In this document: piece by piece, positions 9,207 through 19,242 of the stretch | Layout of the letters: each line of letters starts with the position of its first letter | Numbering within the stretch: position 1 is the stretch's first letter | Origin: JBFHIJ01 sp041596515 | GTDB taxonomy: Bacteria > Bacteroidota > Ignavibacteria > Kapaibacteriales > UBA2268 | Direction of reading: 5' to 3' | Assembly: GCA_041596515.1 (NCBI GenBank) | Contig: JBFHIJ010000013.1 | Span: 20,617-84,616, forward strand | DNA: 64,000 bases | Notes under the pieces: model-generated | What the model was told of the DNA's origin: nothing | What the model saw: the letters and a program-made list of their open reading frames with translations, nothing else | Database searches by the model: none | Position numbers and translations under genes: made by a program

Positions 9207-11417
9207 CTATTCTATATTTATCATAAGTTGAAGATAAATAGCCCTACCCGGTTGTGGGAGTTGTGAATTCATCCAACCGCTACTACCATACCAATTGTCG
9301 TTAGCATCAAAATATCCCGGGATTATCCCTGCATTGGCATCTCTAATTCCAGGATGATAATATGTTTTATCAAATATATTATTTACTTTGATACCAAATG
9401 ATATATTCTCAAATACATTTCGCAGTATTAAGTTTGCATCCATAGTAAAATATGGAGGTGTTTCAGGTACGGGATTACTTTGGTAGTTATCTTTTTTACT
9501 AATATATCTTGATCTAAGATTTAGATTGATAGACTTATAACCAATATTTGTACCAAAATATAATTTATAAGGAGCAATATCACCTATTTGCTGTTCCCCA
9601 ATCATATTGGCATCATTATCAAATCGGTCCTCTTTAGTATCTATCAAAGAAATGTAAGACCAAAACTTGAACTTAACATCTTTCGATAATGTACTCTGCA
9701 TAGAGAAATGCACATCAACCCCATATACCTCTCTTTTAGAAATATTTATAGGAATGCCGTTGATATTATTAATTGCGTTATGTACTATATTGTAATAGGG
9801 ATTAAACATGATATAAAATATTTTATCAGAATAGAATAGCACAGATTCCAAATTATGTGACTCTTCCGGTTCGAGGCCTGAATTGACTGAGCTGCCGGCC
9901 CATTCTCCGTATAATTGTCTTGGAGCAGGCTCTTGTATAGCATTACCGTACATTAGTTTGAAGCCATAGTTTTTATAGTTTAAAATATATGCGAATCTGT
10001 AAGTTAAGTATGATTCGAATTCAGTAGTATAATCATATCTCAAACCTGCAGAGATATAATGGTTAAAGTCTGATTTAATCAAATTAGAAAAATCATATTT
10101 TGATTGGATATAAGCACCTGAGTATTCCCATAGCATCGAATTCTCAGTTTTTCTTGTATTGTCAGGAGGGTGAGGATAGGAATAATTTTGGCTGTTATCT
10201 GGAGCAACAGTTTCGCCCCATGCCATGTCATAAGCCTTTTGTAGTTGCTGTGCTTCGTAGTTAAATCCTATTTTTATATTTACATCATCAAAATAATTAA
10301 GATCAAAATCTTGATAAATAGACCAGCTGTTATTTGTTAACTGCCAGTATCCAAATTTTATGAGACGTTGTTCGCCAAAATCAGAAACCTGCTCAAGACT
10401 TGAACTTGAGTTAGGCAAATTAGATTGCCTGAACCTGATATAAGTATTGGATACAATGTTAGGGTTTATATCATTTTTACTATCTAAAAACAGAAAGTAA
10501 TCGTCTTCTATCCAGTTACAGCCGGGAGGAGCTTTATCATAAGCATAATTGACACCATACTTATTATCGACTCTGTAATATTGGACTCCAAACTCGGTAT
10601 TATCCAATATAGTAGAAAAAGTAAATCCTTTATTTTCTCTGAAAGAGCTATACTCGCCAGGAAAAAATCCTGAATCTACAAAATCTCCCCATAATTTTTT
10701 ATCTTTTACATACTTTGACTTAGTATATTCATATTTTTCAAGTTTATTTTTATCCAAATCTCCGTAGTTTAGGAAAGCACTAATTCGGAAAGACAAATCA
10801 TTGATTTTATGAAACACTGTTAAATCACTTACTTTCGAAACAAAACTTCCATAGGAAAACTTTGCATCGACACTTGTTCCGTTCTTTTCTTTGTCTTTTT
10901 TAGTTATTATATTAAATACACCCATCAGAGCATTAGCACCATATACAGAGGATACCGGACCATATACAATTTCTATATGATCTACCATCGATATTGGAAT
11001 AGAAACTAGTATATCAGTCCAATGATAATAGAGGTGATTGATATTTTTGCCATCCAGCATAAGTAAAAATGGCGACGACAGGCCTTGCCTATAGCCACGC
11101 CAATAAGATTTATAGTACAAGTCCCCCCATGTCTGAGAAAAATCTATACCCGGCAAATCATTAAAAATCTCCACCAAATCATTATAACCTCTCTGTAATA
11201 ATTCTGACCTTTCTATATAAATAATATTTCCGGGGGCATTTTTTTTAGTTTCCTGGAAATTTGAAACAGTTATTACTTTCACATTCATAAGCTCTTCAAT
11301 ACTCATTGAACTTATTTCTTGAGATAAGCCACTATCCACAGATTGTCCTGCATTTAAAGGACAAATAAGAAAGGTAATAAAAACTATTACAATATATATT
11401 GAGGCTCTTCTATACAT
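9207..11417 (-). CDS. TonB-dependent outer-membrane receptor
   Basis: This 736-aa outer-membrane protein has a signal peptide (about 1-23), a short segment with SIEELMNVKVITVS resembling the start of vitamin B12/siderophore-type receptors, a plug domain (about 50-165; LMLDGKNIN, VSSVYGANALMG, NIITKK) and a large beta-barrel with alternating aromatic strands. Such receptors import scarce substrates using TonB energy. The substrate cannot be told. It lacks the N-terminal carboxypeptidase-like domain and SusD partner of polysaccharide systems, so metal chelate or cobalamin uptake is more likely. It stands alone between two terminators; no iron-box-like operator was recognised upstream. Confidence 0.9.
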   Translation of the reverse strand: MYRRASIYIVIVFITFLICPLNAGQSVDSGLSQEISSMSIEELMNVKVITVSNFQETKKNAPGNIIYIERSELLQRGYNDLVEIFNDLPGIDFSQTWGDLYYKSYWRGYRQGLSSPFLLMLDGKNINHLYYHWTDILVSIPISMVDHIEIVYGPVSSVYGANALMGVFNIITKKDKEKNGTSVDAKFSYGSFVSKVSDLTVFHKINDLSFRISAFLNYGDLDKNKLEKYEYTKSKYVKDKKLWGDFVDSGFFPGEYSSFRENKGFTFSTILDNTEFGVQYYRVDNKYGVNYAYDKAPPGCNWIEDDYFLFLDSKNDINPNIVSNTYIRFRQSNLPNSSSSLEQVSDFGEQRLIKFGYWQLTNNSWSIYQDFDLNYFDDVNIKIGFNYEAQQLQKAYDMAWGETVAPDNSQNYSYPHPPDNTRKTENSMLWEYSGAYIQSKYDFSNLIKSDFNHYISAGLRYDYTTEFESYLTYRFAYILNYKNYGFKLMYGNAIQEPAPRQLYGEWAGSSVNSGLEPEESHNLESVLFYSDKIFYIMFNPYYNIVHNAINNINGIPINISKREVYGVDVHFSMQSTLSKDVKFKFWSYISLIDTKEDRFDNDANMIGEQQIGDIAPYKLYFGTNIGYKSINLNLRSRYISKKDNYQSNPVPETPPYFTMDANLILRNVFENISFGIKVNNIFDKTYYHPGIRDANAGIIPGYFDANDNWYGSSGWMNSQLPQPGRAIYLQLMINIE

Positions 11418-11489
11418 TTTATATCGCTAAAATAAATAAATCCATTTTATTAAGAAACGAACTTCAAAAATATAAGTGTATAAAAAAAA

Positions 11490-11526
11490 GCAGATGTTAC
11501 TCCTTCTAATAAAGAGCAACATCTGC
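11490..11526 (-). terminator. Terminator of the MoxR-Bat locus
   Basis: The stem GCAGATGTT (11490-11498) pairs with AACATCTGC (11518-11526) and extends inward with two mismatches. On the minus strand it is followed by a run of eight T (plus-strand A-run 11482-11489). It lies just after the batA stop. Confidence 0.85.
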
Positions 11527-11551
11527 AAATAATTTTAGCATTTTAATTATA

Positions 11552-12550
11552 TTATGGAATTTTCCGGAAAATCATGAAGTTTAATAATAACTCCATTAGA
11601 AGAAGTATACCGGCACCTATCGCAAACGGCATATACTCTTCGGCAAACTGCTCAAAAGAAGTTTCGTCTATTTTTGTCTTTTCTAACTTGTCTATTTCCT
11701 TATAGACGGCTTCCAAGCTCTTGTTGTCTGTTGCTCTAAAGTATTTTCCGCCTGTTCTTTCTGCAATATCTTTTAAAAGATCTTCATCTATTTTTACTTC
11801 CTGCTGCTGATAAATTTTGCCATGCAAAGGATGCTGTACTGGAACCGGTGCAGTGCCGTTTGTACCTACACCTACGGTATAGCATCGAATTTTAAATTTT
11901 TCAGCTATTTCGGCGGCAGTTTCAGGGGTAACAATTCCGGTATTATTTACGCCATCAGTGAGAAGAATGGCTACTTTGCTTTTGGCTTTGCTGTCTTTTA
12001 GCCTGCTTACTGCAGTAGCAAGCCCCATACCAATAGCAGTTCCACCCTTAAGTTTACCGGTTTCCAATTTAGAAATGATATTTTTTAGAACATCATGGTC
12101 TATAGTAAGTGGGCATTGAGTAAAGCTTTCGCCTGCAAATACAACTACTCCAAGTCTGTCATTTGGTCTGTCATCTATAAAGCCAATGGCTGTTTTCTTA
12201 GAAGCTTCAAGCCTATTAGGTTTGAAATCCTCAGCCAGCATAGAGCCTGAAACATCCAAAGACAAGACGATGTCGATACCTTCGGTAACTACGTCTTTTT
12301 TAACAGTGCTGGAGCGGGGCTCTGCAAGGATAGTAATAAGGAGAGCCAGTGCCAACATTCTAAAAAGAATAGGTAGCCACATAAGTTTGACTTTCCATGA
12401 TTTTGCAGCAATTGTAAAATCCTTGCTATTGGATACTTTAATGTTAGAAGTCATTCTGTTTCTTCTTACATAGCTCCAAATCAGAAGTAATGGAATTACA
12501 AGTAGCAACCAGAACATATCCGGGTTTGTAAATTTAAAGTCTGCAAACAT
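11552..12550 (-). CDS. batA: BatA-like VWA domain membrane protein
   Basis: This 332-aa inner-membrane protein has two N-terminal hydrophobic segments (about 12-30 and 52-78), a von Willebrand A domain (about 90-285) and a C-terminal membrane segment (about 305-328). The metal-binding MIDAS motif is intact (DVSGSM, then the conserved Thr and LTDG). Bat proteins belong to the MoxR-associated aerotolerance/envelope-stress loci of Bacteroidota and relatives; their molecular role is only partly known. It starts one base after the upstream gene's stop, with a strong ribosome site (GAGGAGGT) inside that gene's end, so the two are translationally coupled. No BatB, BatC or full-length BatD follows; the locus ends here. 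Confidence 0.85.
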   Translation of the reverse strand: MFADFKFTNPDMFWLLLVIPLLLIWSYVRRNRMTSNIKVSNSKDFTIAAKSWKVKLMWLPILFRMLALALLITILAEPRSSTVKKDVVTEGIDIVLSLDVSGSMLAEDFKPNRLEASKKTAIGFIDDRPNDRLGVVVFAGESFTQCPLTIDHDVLKNIISKLETGKLKGGTAIGMGLATAVSRLKDSKAKSKVAILLTDGVNNTGIVTPETAAEIAEKFKIRCYTVGVGTNGTAPVPVQHPLHGKIYQQQEVKIDEDLLKDIAERTGGKYFRATDNKSLEAVYKEIDKLEKTKIDETSFEQFAEEYMPFAIGAGILLLMELLLNFMIFRKIP

Positions 12551-12551
12551 A

Positions 12552-13505
12552 CTATTTTACCTCCTCATGATTAGAAGGTACTGAAAGTACTCTATGAGTT
12601 TTTTCTACAAACTGAATTGCCGAAGTTAAGCAAAATCCATGCTCATCCGGCAAAGGTTTATATTTAGCAAACTTAGTCATATCCGATATATCTAATTGCT
12701 TTCTCAGATTGCTTAGGAGCTCATCGCTAATATCATTGCTCTTAGTGAAATGTTCCAATATTTCACTGGAAGTCATTTCTATAGCATCAATAGCAAACCG
12801 GGAAGCAATATAGGTCCTTAGAATTTCCGAAAGCCTTATATGATATAGCTTTTCCTGTCCATTTTGCCATAATTTTTCTTCATCCAGTCTTTTTAGCGAT
12901 TCCATCGCCAATATATGAGCCGGTATCTTAGGTTTGATAGGTTCTTTAGTTTCTGCGTTAGGTTTGGAAGCAAAATATTTCTTCCATACGTAATATCCGG
13001 CACCTAAAAGCAACAGCGCTAACGCAATATAGAGAAGAATCATCCAGTCAAACTGCTTAGGTGGCACTAAAGGAGGTTTAATATCTTTAATGTCTTTTGT
13101 AGTATCAATGGTGACACTTGCAAATTCCAGAGACAGCTCTTTGGTTTTAGCAGCAAACAAGTCTTCGCTGCCTTCATTTTGATAAGAAAAAGTAAACTGT
13201 GGCACTTGATAGCTGCCACTATCGAAAGAAGTTAGAGTGTATTGGCGATTTACGGCAAATCTGCCTTCTTTTTGCACTGTGTCAGGAGAGATAGACTTCA
13301 CTATCTCTAAACTGCCAACACTGTCTTTAATTTCAGGCCAGAATACTGTTTGGTTTTTGTCATATTCCGCACTAAGTTTTAATTCAATTTGTTTACCGAT
13401 TAGTGTTTTGTTCGTATCGATTTTTGCCTTAAATACAGGTTCAGCCGCAAAAGCGACCGAACCTATAAATATAGCAAAACTAATAAAGCCTAGTATCCTT
13501 TTCAT
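12552..13505 (-). CDS. BatD/DUF4381-like membrane protein of the Bat locus
   Basis: This 317-aa protein has a signal peptide (about 1-20), a periplasmic beta-rich domain (about 22-150) resembling one repeat of the BatD oxygen-tolerance protein, a membrane segment (about 158-175) and a cytoplasmic helical domain (about 195-317) like that of DUF4381/BatD-associated proteins. It sits between the propeller protein and batA. In MoxR-DUF58-VWA loci such proteins are thought to work with VWA partners at the inner membrane, but no activity is established. Assignment rests mainly on architecture and context rather than a diagnostic motif. Confidence 0.6.
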   Translation of the reverse strand: MKRILGFISFAIFIGSVAFAAEPVFKAKIDTNKTLIGKQIELKLSAEYDKNQTVFWPEIKDSVGSLEIVKSISPDTVQKEGRFAVNRQYTLTSFDSGSYQVPQFTFSYQNEGSEDLFAAKTKELSLEFASVTIDTTKDIKDIKPPLVPPKQFDWMILLYIALALLLLGAGYYVWKKYFASKPNAETKEPIKPKIPAHILAMESLKRLDEEKLWQNGQEKLYHIRLSEILRTYIASRFAIDAIEMTSSEILEHFTKSNDISDELLSNLRKQLDISDMTKFAKYKPLPDEHGFCLTSAIQFVEKTHRVLSVPSNHEEVK

Positions 13506-13518
13506 AAATCTGTAGATT

Positions 13519-16500
13519 CTATTTTACAACAACCATTTTTTTCGTGAATGTTTTGCCTGCTACGTGTAAACGGTAGTAATATACACCTGAGTTTAATTTA
13601 GCAGCGTTGATATCTATTCTATTTCTACCATACACCACTTTATTCAATAAAGTTTCAATTTTTTTACCGGACGCATCATATAATTCAACAATGACCGGCA
13701 TTGCGATATCACATTCGAACTCTAAATGAGTCATTTGGCTAAATGGATTAGGATAGTTTTGATATAATACAACACCAGCGTTATTATCTTCCTGCACTGA
13801 AATTGGGTCCTTAGTGTAGAAAGTGTATGATTTACTTAACTCGCCAATTCCATCTTCATCGCCTGATGCTACCTTCCAGTAATATTTAGAATCACTTGCA
13901 AGATTTTCTACGAAGCAACTTATATCAGAAACAACAGTATCTAAAATGATACCGTTAAATCCAGGCTGCGAAGCAATCTGCAGATTATATCTTGTTGCTC
14001 CTGCAGCTTCCTTCCAAAGGAATGTTACAGAAGTTTCTACTTCTTTCTGCATGTGTGCGGGGAACTCCAACTCAGGAGCTAAAGGAGCAGTAACAAATGA
14101 CCATGCTTGAGTGAATTCTGTTTGACCACCTGCGCTATGAGCTTTTACTCTCCAGTAATAGGTCTTGCCTCCCTGTTCCATGCCATTAGCAAAATCAAAA
14201 TCAGATTTTACTTCTTCACCTGTATATACGATATTCGTAAACTCTTCATCAGTTGCAACTTCTACAGTAAACATTGCTGCCGGATTATTAGCATCCCACT
14301 GAAGTTTAACGGATTCGGCTATTCCTTTGCTTCCGTTGTGAGGTTCAAGCAAAGTAGGCAAATTTGGAGCAGAATGTAATTCAGTTACATACCCCTGATA
14401 GACACCGGTAGCATGTGTTCCTACAACAACCAGACCATCAGATTCTCTTGTATCGACCATGTTAATAACCACATTGCCAATAACATCAGGAGAGTCTTGC
14501 TGCCATACAGTGTAATACCCATTTAAATTAGAAGTAGAGTAGACACCCGTAGAAGTGGCCAAAAAGATTCGATTGCCACCATTTATAGGTAGATATTTAG
14601 CAAATAATGTAGCCGGACCATCTCCTCCTCCACTTTTGCCTTCTTCTAAGTTTCCACCTACAGGAATCCAGTTTTTACCACCATCTTCTGTATATAGTAG
14701 AGATTGCACTCTATAGTTTGAGTATACAATGATAGCTTTGTCCGCATCCGCAGGGTCTATTGCAATGCAACTAACATTTGAAGTTGCGTTACCGTCAGAG
14801 TATACAAGTTCCGGTTCCGGGTCACCAGCGTCAGCATTAGTAATCTTATATACCTCGCCATGGCTAGTACCATAGAATAATACATTGGCAGGACTTTTAG
14901 AGATTGCAACAGCAGAAATATTTGCCGCACCTTCTACTCTTGTGTAAGAAAGGCTGTCCCAGTTAATCATAGTCGGCTGATTTGAATTATCCATAGGGAT
15001 CTCGTCTAAATTATTATTACGCCAAACTATTTTTCCGCCCGCTACATACATTTTTGCATTGTCATTAGGATCTAAAACAAAAGGAGTATTCCAAATAAAA
15101 TCACGGCCTTCTGTAGGGTCAACTCTTCTTGTGGCTATAGTATCACCTTCGTCAGAAATATGTCTGCGCCATATTTTTATCTTCACAGGTTCGTTTGTAT
15201 TGTTTGATGAGTAAATCACATTACCACCATCAGCCACCTGGCAGCAAAAACCATCACCCATTAAAGAAGGACGCCATGGCTTATGTTCATCTGTATCTAC
15301 AGCATATAGAGTTCCGTTATCCTGCATGCCGCCGAGTAATAAATCTTTAGGATTATTTGCTGCATGGTCTATAGCAACAGAATAAAACTGAGTAGTATAG
15401 TAACCTGTATTCAAAGAAATCCAATCAAATATATCTTGAGTGTTATCAAGAACTTTATGTATACCTCCATCTTCGCCTGTAAACATAACATTCGGATTAG
15501 AAGGGAGGAATATTACTTCGTGCAAATCAGAGTGATGATTAGGGTATCTGTACCAGTACTCACAATCTTCAAACGGGCAAACGCCACCAACAAGGACTGA
15601 ATTATCAGTAGCAAATCCATCATTAGATCTATAAAGCGAAGTACCACCAATAAATACTACATCCGGGTCGTTTGGTTTTACTTTGCATACTAAATTATAT
15701 GACCCTTGAGGGTTAAACTGCATATGCCTTGATTCAGGTTTTGGGATATTTGCAGAGCGGTCTTCCCATATTCCACCGGTAGCAGAACCATCACCAGACT
15801 TATAAGTATATTTCCAGATTGAATTCCATAGAGAATCTCCGCGATAGTCAAACGTAAGTCTGCCACTGCCGGGAGTTTCTGCTAAGAAGTATACCTGATT
15901 TTCGTCAGAAGGAGCTATGCCGATGACTATTCTATTGTACTCGTCAGGCCAGTTATCAGGAGTAATATTAGTCCAATTATCACCATCTAATGAACGATAA
16001 ATACCGGCAGCAGGAGAACCACTTGCAGCAGGACCTCTTTTGCCGAGCGCTGCATATTTTACTCCGTTAGGTGAAACAGCTACTTCAGTAAAGTAACCAT
16101 AGCTGTTGCCCCAGCCACCTAATACTAATTCCCACGATTCACCACCGTCAGTAGATTTTTGGATACCACCAAGAGCAGTTGCACAGTATACCACGTCTTG
16201 ATCAGCAACAGATGGGTCGGTTTCTACTCGCCAGATGTAATCAAACATATTATCCCATGATCCGCTAGTGCCACTCAATGTAGATTCTAACTGAGTCCAT
16301 GATTGACCATTATCAGTAGATTTAAAGATACCATCTCCGATAAGATCAGCAGAGTTGCCCCAAAGCTCACCCGTTCCATAGTACCAGATGTTTTCTTTGC
16401 CTTCTCTCTTATCTTGTGAAATAGTCGATACAGATTGTAACTGATGCAATTTAGTGGTTCTGTTCCAAGTAGTACCACCGTCTGTAGATCGCCAGACACC

Positions 16501-16899
16501 GCCCGAAACTCCACCAGCCAAAATAATATTCTCATTTTTAACATCTAAAGCTAAAGCTCTTGTTCGCCCTCCGATGTAACGAGGTCCACGCACAGACCAA
16601 TCTTCTGCCAGAAGTCTGTCGCTGTGTTCCTTAGAATTCAATGCACCCGGAAGAGTTTGAGCAAATTCGAGCGAACGTCTTCTGATTCCACTCGGTATTG
16701 CATTAGTTTTAGGATCTCTTAGACGCCAAAATTCGTAAAGAGCCCTTTCTTTAGGAGAAAAATCCCCATCATACTCAGAGATTTTAATCTTTTCAGCATT
16801 TGTTTCGGTACTTTGATTGTTATCATTTCCTGAGAAGTAAAAAATGCCCGCAAGGCAGCAAGCAGCCACCAATATATAAGCCGGTACATATTTATACAT
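13519..16899 (-). CDS. Secreted beta-propeller (BNR/Asp-box) protein with T9SS sorting domain
   Basis: This 1126-aa exported protein begins with a hydrophobic signal segment (about 5-25). Residues about 90-850 carry repeated Asp-box motifs (WRSTDGGTTW, FKSTDNGQSW, QKSTDGGESW, YTEDGGKNW), typical of sialidase- or sortilin (VPS10)-like beta-propellers. Two fibronectin type III-like domains follow (about 855-945 and 948-1030). Residues 1039-1126 form a T9SS type A sorting domain (YQNYPNPFS near its start, SGVYYYRL near its end). No catalytic sialidase signature was recognised, so binding or adhesion is as likely as enzyme activity. An AAGGGG ribosome site precedes the start, 27 bp after the DUF58 gene. 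Its position inside a MoxR-Bat operon is unusual. Confidence 0.85.
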   Translation of the reverse strand: MYKYVPAYILVAACCLAGIFYFSGNDNNQSTETNAEKIKISEYDGDFSPKERALYEFWRLRDPKTNAIPSGIRRRSLEFAQTLPGALNSKEHSDRLLAEDWSVRGPRYIGGRTRALALDVKNENIILAGGVSGGVWRSTDGGTTWNRTTKLHQLQSVSTISQDKREGKENIWYYGTGELWGNSADLIGDGIFKSTDNGQSWTQLESTLSGTSGSWDNMFDYIWRVETDPSVADQDVVYCATALGGIQKSTDGGESWELVLGGWGNSYGYFTEVAVSPNGVKYAALGKRGPAASGSPAAGIYRSLDGDNWTNITPDNWPDEYNRIVIGIAPSDENQVYFLAETPGSGRLTFDYRGDSLWNSIWKYTYKSGDGSATGGIWEDRSANIPKPESRHMQFNPQGSYNLVCKVKPNDPDVVFIGGTSLYRSNDGFATDNSVLVGGVCPFEDCEYWYRYPNHHSDLHEVIFLPSNPNVMFTGEDGGIHKVLDNTQDIFDWISLNTGYYTTQFYSVAIDHAANNPKDLLLGGMQDNGTLYAVDTDEHKPWRPSLMGDGFCCQVADGGNVIYSSNNTNEPVKIKIWRRHISDEGDTIATRRVDPTEGRDFIWNTPFVLDPNDNAKMYVAGGKIVWRNNNLDEIPMDNSNQPTMINWDSLSYTRVEGAANISAVAISKSPANVLFYGTSHGEVYKITNADAGDPEPELVYSDGNATSNVSCIAIDPADADKAIIVYSNYRVQSLLYTEDGGKNWIPVGGNLEEGKSGGGDGPATLFAKYLPINGGNRIFLATSTGVYSTSNLNGYYTVWQQDSPDVIGNVVINMVDTRESDGLVVVGTHATGVYQGYVTELHSAPNLPTLLEPHNGSKGIAESVKLQWDANNPAAMFTVEVATDEEFTNIVYTGEEVKSDFDFANGMEQGGKTYYWRVKAHSAGGQTEFTQAWSFVTAPLAPELEFPAHMQKEVETSVTFLWKEAAGATRYNLQIASQPGFNGIILDTVVSDISCFVENLASDSKYYWKVASGDEDGIGELSKSYTFYTKDPISVQEDNNAGVVLYQNYPNPFSQMTHLEFECDIAMPVIVELYDASGKKIETLLNKVVYGRNRIDINAAKLNSGVYYYRLHVAGKTFTKKMVVVK

Positions 16900-16926
16900 A
16901 ACAACACCCCTTTTGATTTATAAAAT

Positions 16927-17802
16927 TTATCTTCTCATACCTCTCATCTTGAAAAAAGTTTTTAGTGGAATGATATACGGCTCGCCCGTATGGATTTTTA
17001 TTTCATCTACATTGCTTACCGTAAAAAGTTTACTAAGTTTAGATTCCTTTTCAATCCATGACGCTTTAAAATGCTCCCTGAAAGAGCGGGAAGAAGTATC
17101 TGCCCATGATATTTTCCCTGTTTCGGCATCTTTTATATGCACCAAGCCCATGTTCGGTATTTCTTGCTCGCGAGGATCATACAACCTCACGGCAATAGTG
17201 TCATGTTTACGGGAAGCAATTTTTAGAGCTTTGGAGAAGTCATTAGACACGAAATCAGAAAGCAAAAATACAATGCTTTTTTTCTTAATTACATTGGTCA
17301 TATATTCTAAAGCAAGACCTATGTCCGTGCCTTTGTTTTCCGGTTTAAATTCTATTAGTTCCCTAATTATTCTAAGCGTATGCGTTTTACCTTTTTTGGG
17401 AGGTATGAACTTTTCTATTTTATCACTAAAGAATATCACACCGATTTTATCATTATTCGATATAGCAGAAAAAGATAATACTGCACTTAGTTCAGTGAGT
17501 AATTCTCTTTTGCTCTGCGTATTTGTTCCGAAATCCTGCGAACCGCTCACATCTACAAGAAGCATTACTGTCAGTTCGCGTTCCTCTTCGAACACTTTTA
17601 CGTAAGGGTGGTTAAAGCGAGCAGTCACGTTCCAGTCGATAGTACGTATGTCGTCGCCCGGCATATACTCTCTTACCTCAGAGAATGCCATACCACGTCC
17701 CTTAAAAGCACTATGATAGCCTCCCGAAAAAATATTTTTCGAGAGTCCTCTGGTATATATTTCTATTTTTCTAACTTTCTTTAAAAGATCAACTGTTTCC
17801 AT
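16927..17802 (-). CDS. DUF58 domain protein (MoxR-associated)
   Basis: This protein of about 291 aa is a DUF58 family member: the family block around FSEVREYMPGDDIRTIDW lies at about residues 40-60 and is followed by a VWA-like fold with the metal-site motif DVSGSQ. DUF58 proteins almost always accompany MoxR ATPases and are thought to be their substrates or partners in envelope or stress functions. It lies 201 bp downstream of moxR on the same strand. An ATG nine bases earlier (17811) is possible, but the AGGA site fits the ATG at 17802 better (8-nt spacer). Confidence 0.85.
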   Translation of the reverse strand: METVDLLKKVRKIEIYTRGLSKNIFSGGYHSAFKGRGMAFSEVREYMPGDDIRTIDWNVTARFNHPYVKVFEEERELTVMLLVDVSGSQDFGTNTQSKRELLTELSAVLSFSAISNNDKIGVIFFSDKIEKFIPPKKGKTHTLRIIRELIEFKPENKGTDIGLALEYMTNVIKKKSIVFLLSDFVSNDFSKALKIASRKHDTIAVRLYDPREQEIPNMGLVHIKDAETGKISWADTSSRSFREHFKASWIEKESKLSKLFTVSNVDEIKIHTGEPYIIPLKTFFKMRGMRR

Positions 17803-17883
17803 TTTATCCATCCTAATGTGTCGTCAGCCGATTTTATTGTTTATTTCTTTGTTTTGGAAGCTGAAATAGTTATTTTCTTTTAT

Positions 17884-17920
17884 CAGCCTGAAAGGCTGAG
17901 ATACGTAGCCTTACAGGCTG
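17884..17920. repeat. Nested inverted repeat (REP-like) between moxR and the DUF58 gene
   Basis: CAGCCTGAAAGGCT (17884-17897) and AGCCTTACAGGCTG (17907-17920) are reverse complements except at one position. Each arm is itself a small hairpin (CAGCC/GGCTG and AGCC/GGCT). On RNA it could form one long or two short hairpins. It lies inside the moxR-DUF58 transcript and could modulate relative expression, or be a dispersed REP-like element. Confidence 0.6.
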
Positions 17921-18003
17921 AATATTATCCTGTATACAAAATCAATTACATTGATTTAAAAATCGCTAACTAGTTTGCACGTTTTATTCTCACCATAATC
18001 TCT

Positions 18004-18990
18004 CTATGGCACTTCTACAGAGTTTAGCACTTCGTTAATAATGTCTTCTGATTGCACATTTTCTGCTTCAGCTTCATAAGTTATACCTATTCTGTGTCTC
18101 AATACATCATGACAGACTGCTCTGATATCTTCAGGTATAACGTAGCCTCTGCGCTTAATAAAAGCATAAGCTTTTGCTGCCATAGCCAACGCAATGGAGC
18201 CACGAGGAGATGCACCAAAGCTAATCCAGTTTTTAAGTTTGTCTAAGCCATATTGCTCAGGGAAGCGAGTTGCAAAGATAATATCAAGTATATATTTCTC
18301 AATTTTTTCATCTATATAAACATCTTTTACTACGGATCTGGCATTAATGATATCTTCCGGTTTAAGTATCTTTTCAACTTTCGGATAGTGTTGAGCTATA
18401 TTTTGCCTTAGTATTAGGCGTTCGTCCTCTAAGTTCGGATAAGTAATAACCAATTTAAGCATAAAACGGTCTACTTGTGCTTCCGGTAACGGATACGTAC
18501 CTTCCTGCTCTATAGGATTTTGGGTAGCGAGCACTAAAAAAGGCTCTTCCATCTTGAAAGTTTTATCGCCTATAGTGACCTGCCTTTCCTGCATAGATTC
18601 GAGCAGGGCAGCCTGCACTTTTGCAGGAGCACGGTTTATCTCATCTGCTAGAATAAAGTTAGCAAAGATTGGCCCTTGCCTTATAGTAAATTCGTCTTTC
18701 TTTTGATTATATATTTGTGTACCTGTCAAGTCTGCAGGCAACAAATCAGGAGTAAACTGAATACGGCTAAATTTAGCATCAATAGCATGGGCAAGAGTGT
18801 TAATGGCTAAAGTTTTTGCAAGCCCGGGAACACCTTCTAATAGCACGTGCCCGTTAGAAAGTAGACCTATCAGAAGCCTTTCCACCATGTACTTTTGGCC
18901 GACAATCACTTTGCCGATTTCCATCATTAGCATATCTACAAAAGCACTTTCCTTTTGTATGCGCTCGTTAATTTCTCTGAGATCGTTCAT
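18004..18990 (-). CDS. MoxR family AAA+ ATPase
   Basis: This 328-aa protein has the MoxR AAA_3 core: Walker A GVPGLAKT (about 54-61), Walker B with ILADEINRAPAKVQ (about 113-126), sensor 1 in LATQNPIEQEGTYPLPEAQ and the AAA lid domain (about 250-320). MoxR ATPases act as chaperones that mature or remodel partner complexes, usually with DUF58 and VWA proteins, which follow here. It heads the minus-strand locus (moxR, DUF58, propeller protein, BatD-like, batA). The ATG is preceded by GGAATTGGACA. Length and motifs are standard. Confidence 0.93.
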   Translation of the reverse strand: MNDLREINERIQKESAFVDMLMMEIGKVIVGQKYMVERLLIGLLSNGHVLLEGVPGLAKTLAINTLAHAIDAKFSRIQFTPDLLPADLTGTQIYNQKKDEFTIRQGPIFANFILADEINRAPAKVQAALLESMQERQVTIGDKTFKMEEPFLVLATQNPIEQEGTYPLPEAQVDRFMLKLVITYPNLEDERLILRQNIAQHYPKVEKILKPEDIINARSVVKDVYIDEKIEKYILDIIFATRFPEQYGLDKLKNWISFGASPRGSIALAMAAKAYAFIKRRGYVIPEDIRAVCHDVLRHRIGITYEAEAENVQSEDIINEVLNSVEVP

Positions 18991-19242
18991 TGTCCAATTC
19001 CGATTATATTATACCACAAAATGCATTGATTTATACGAATAAAAAAAACTAAAGTTTAGAATTATTGTAAATAATAGCAAATATTTATTAACCCTAAATA
19101 TATTAATTATCTAAGAGATATGCGAGTAAAAAATTGGACAGTTGGAAGAAATTTAGTGGAATTGAAGTTTAGATAAATTATGATTTGATATTAAATTAGT
19201 TTGCTTTATATTCAGCTATTAGTCAATTATAAGTTATGATGT

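Noticed and set aside
16913..17605. Long plus-strand open frame (230 codons) opposite the DUF58 gene
   Set aside because: It is the mirror of a well-conserved DUF58/VWA coding sequence and its translation has no recognisable motif; the minus-strand gene explains the openness.
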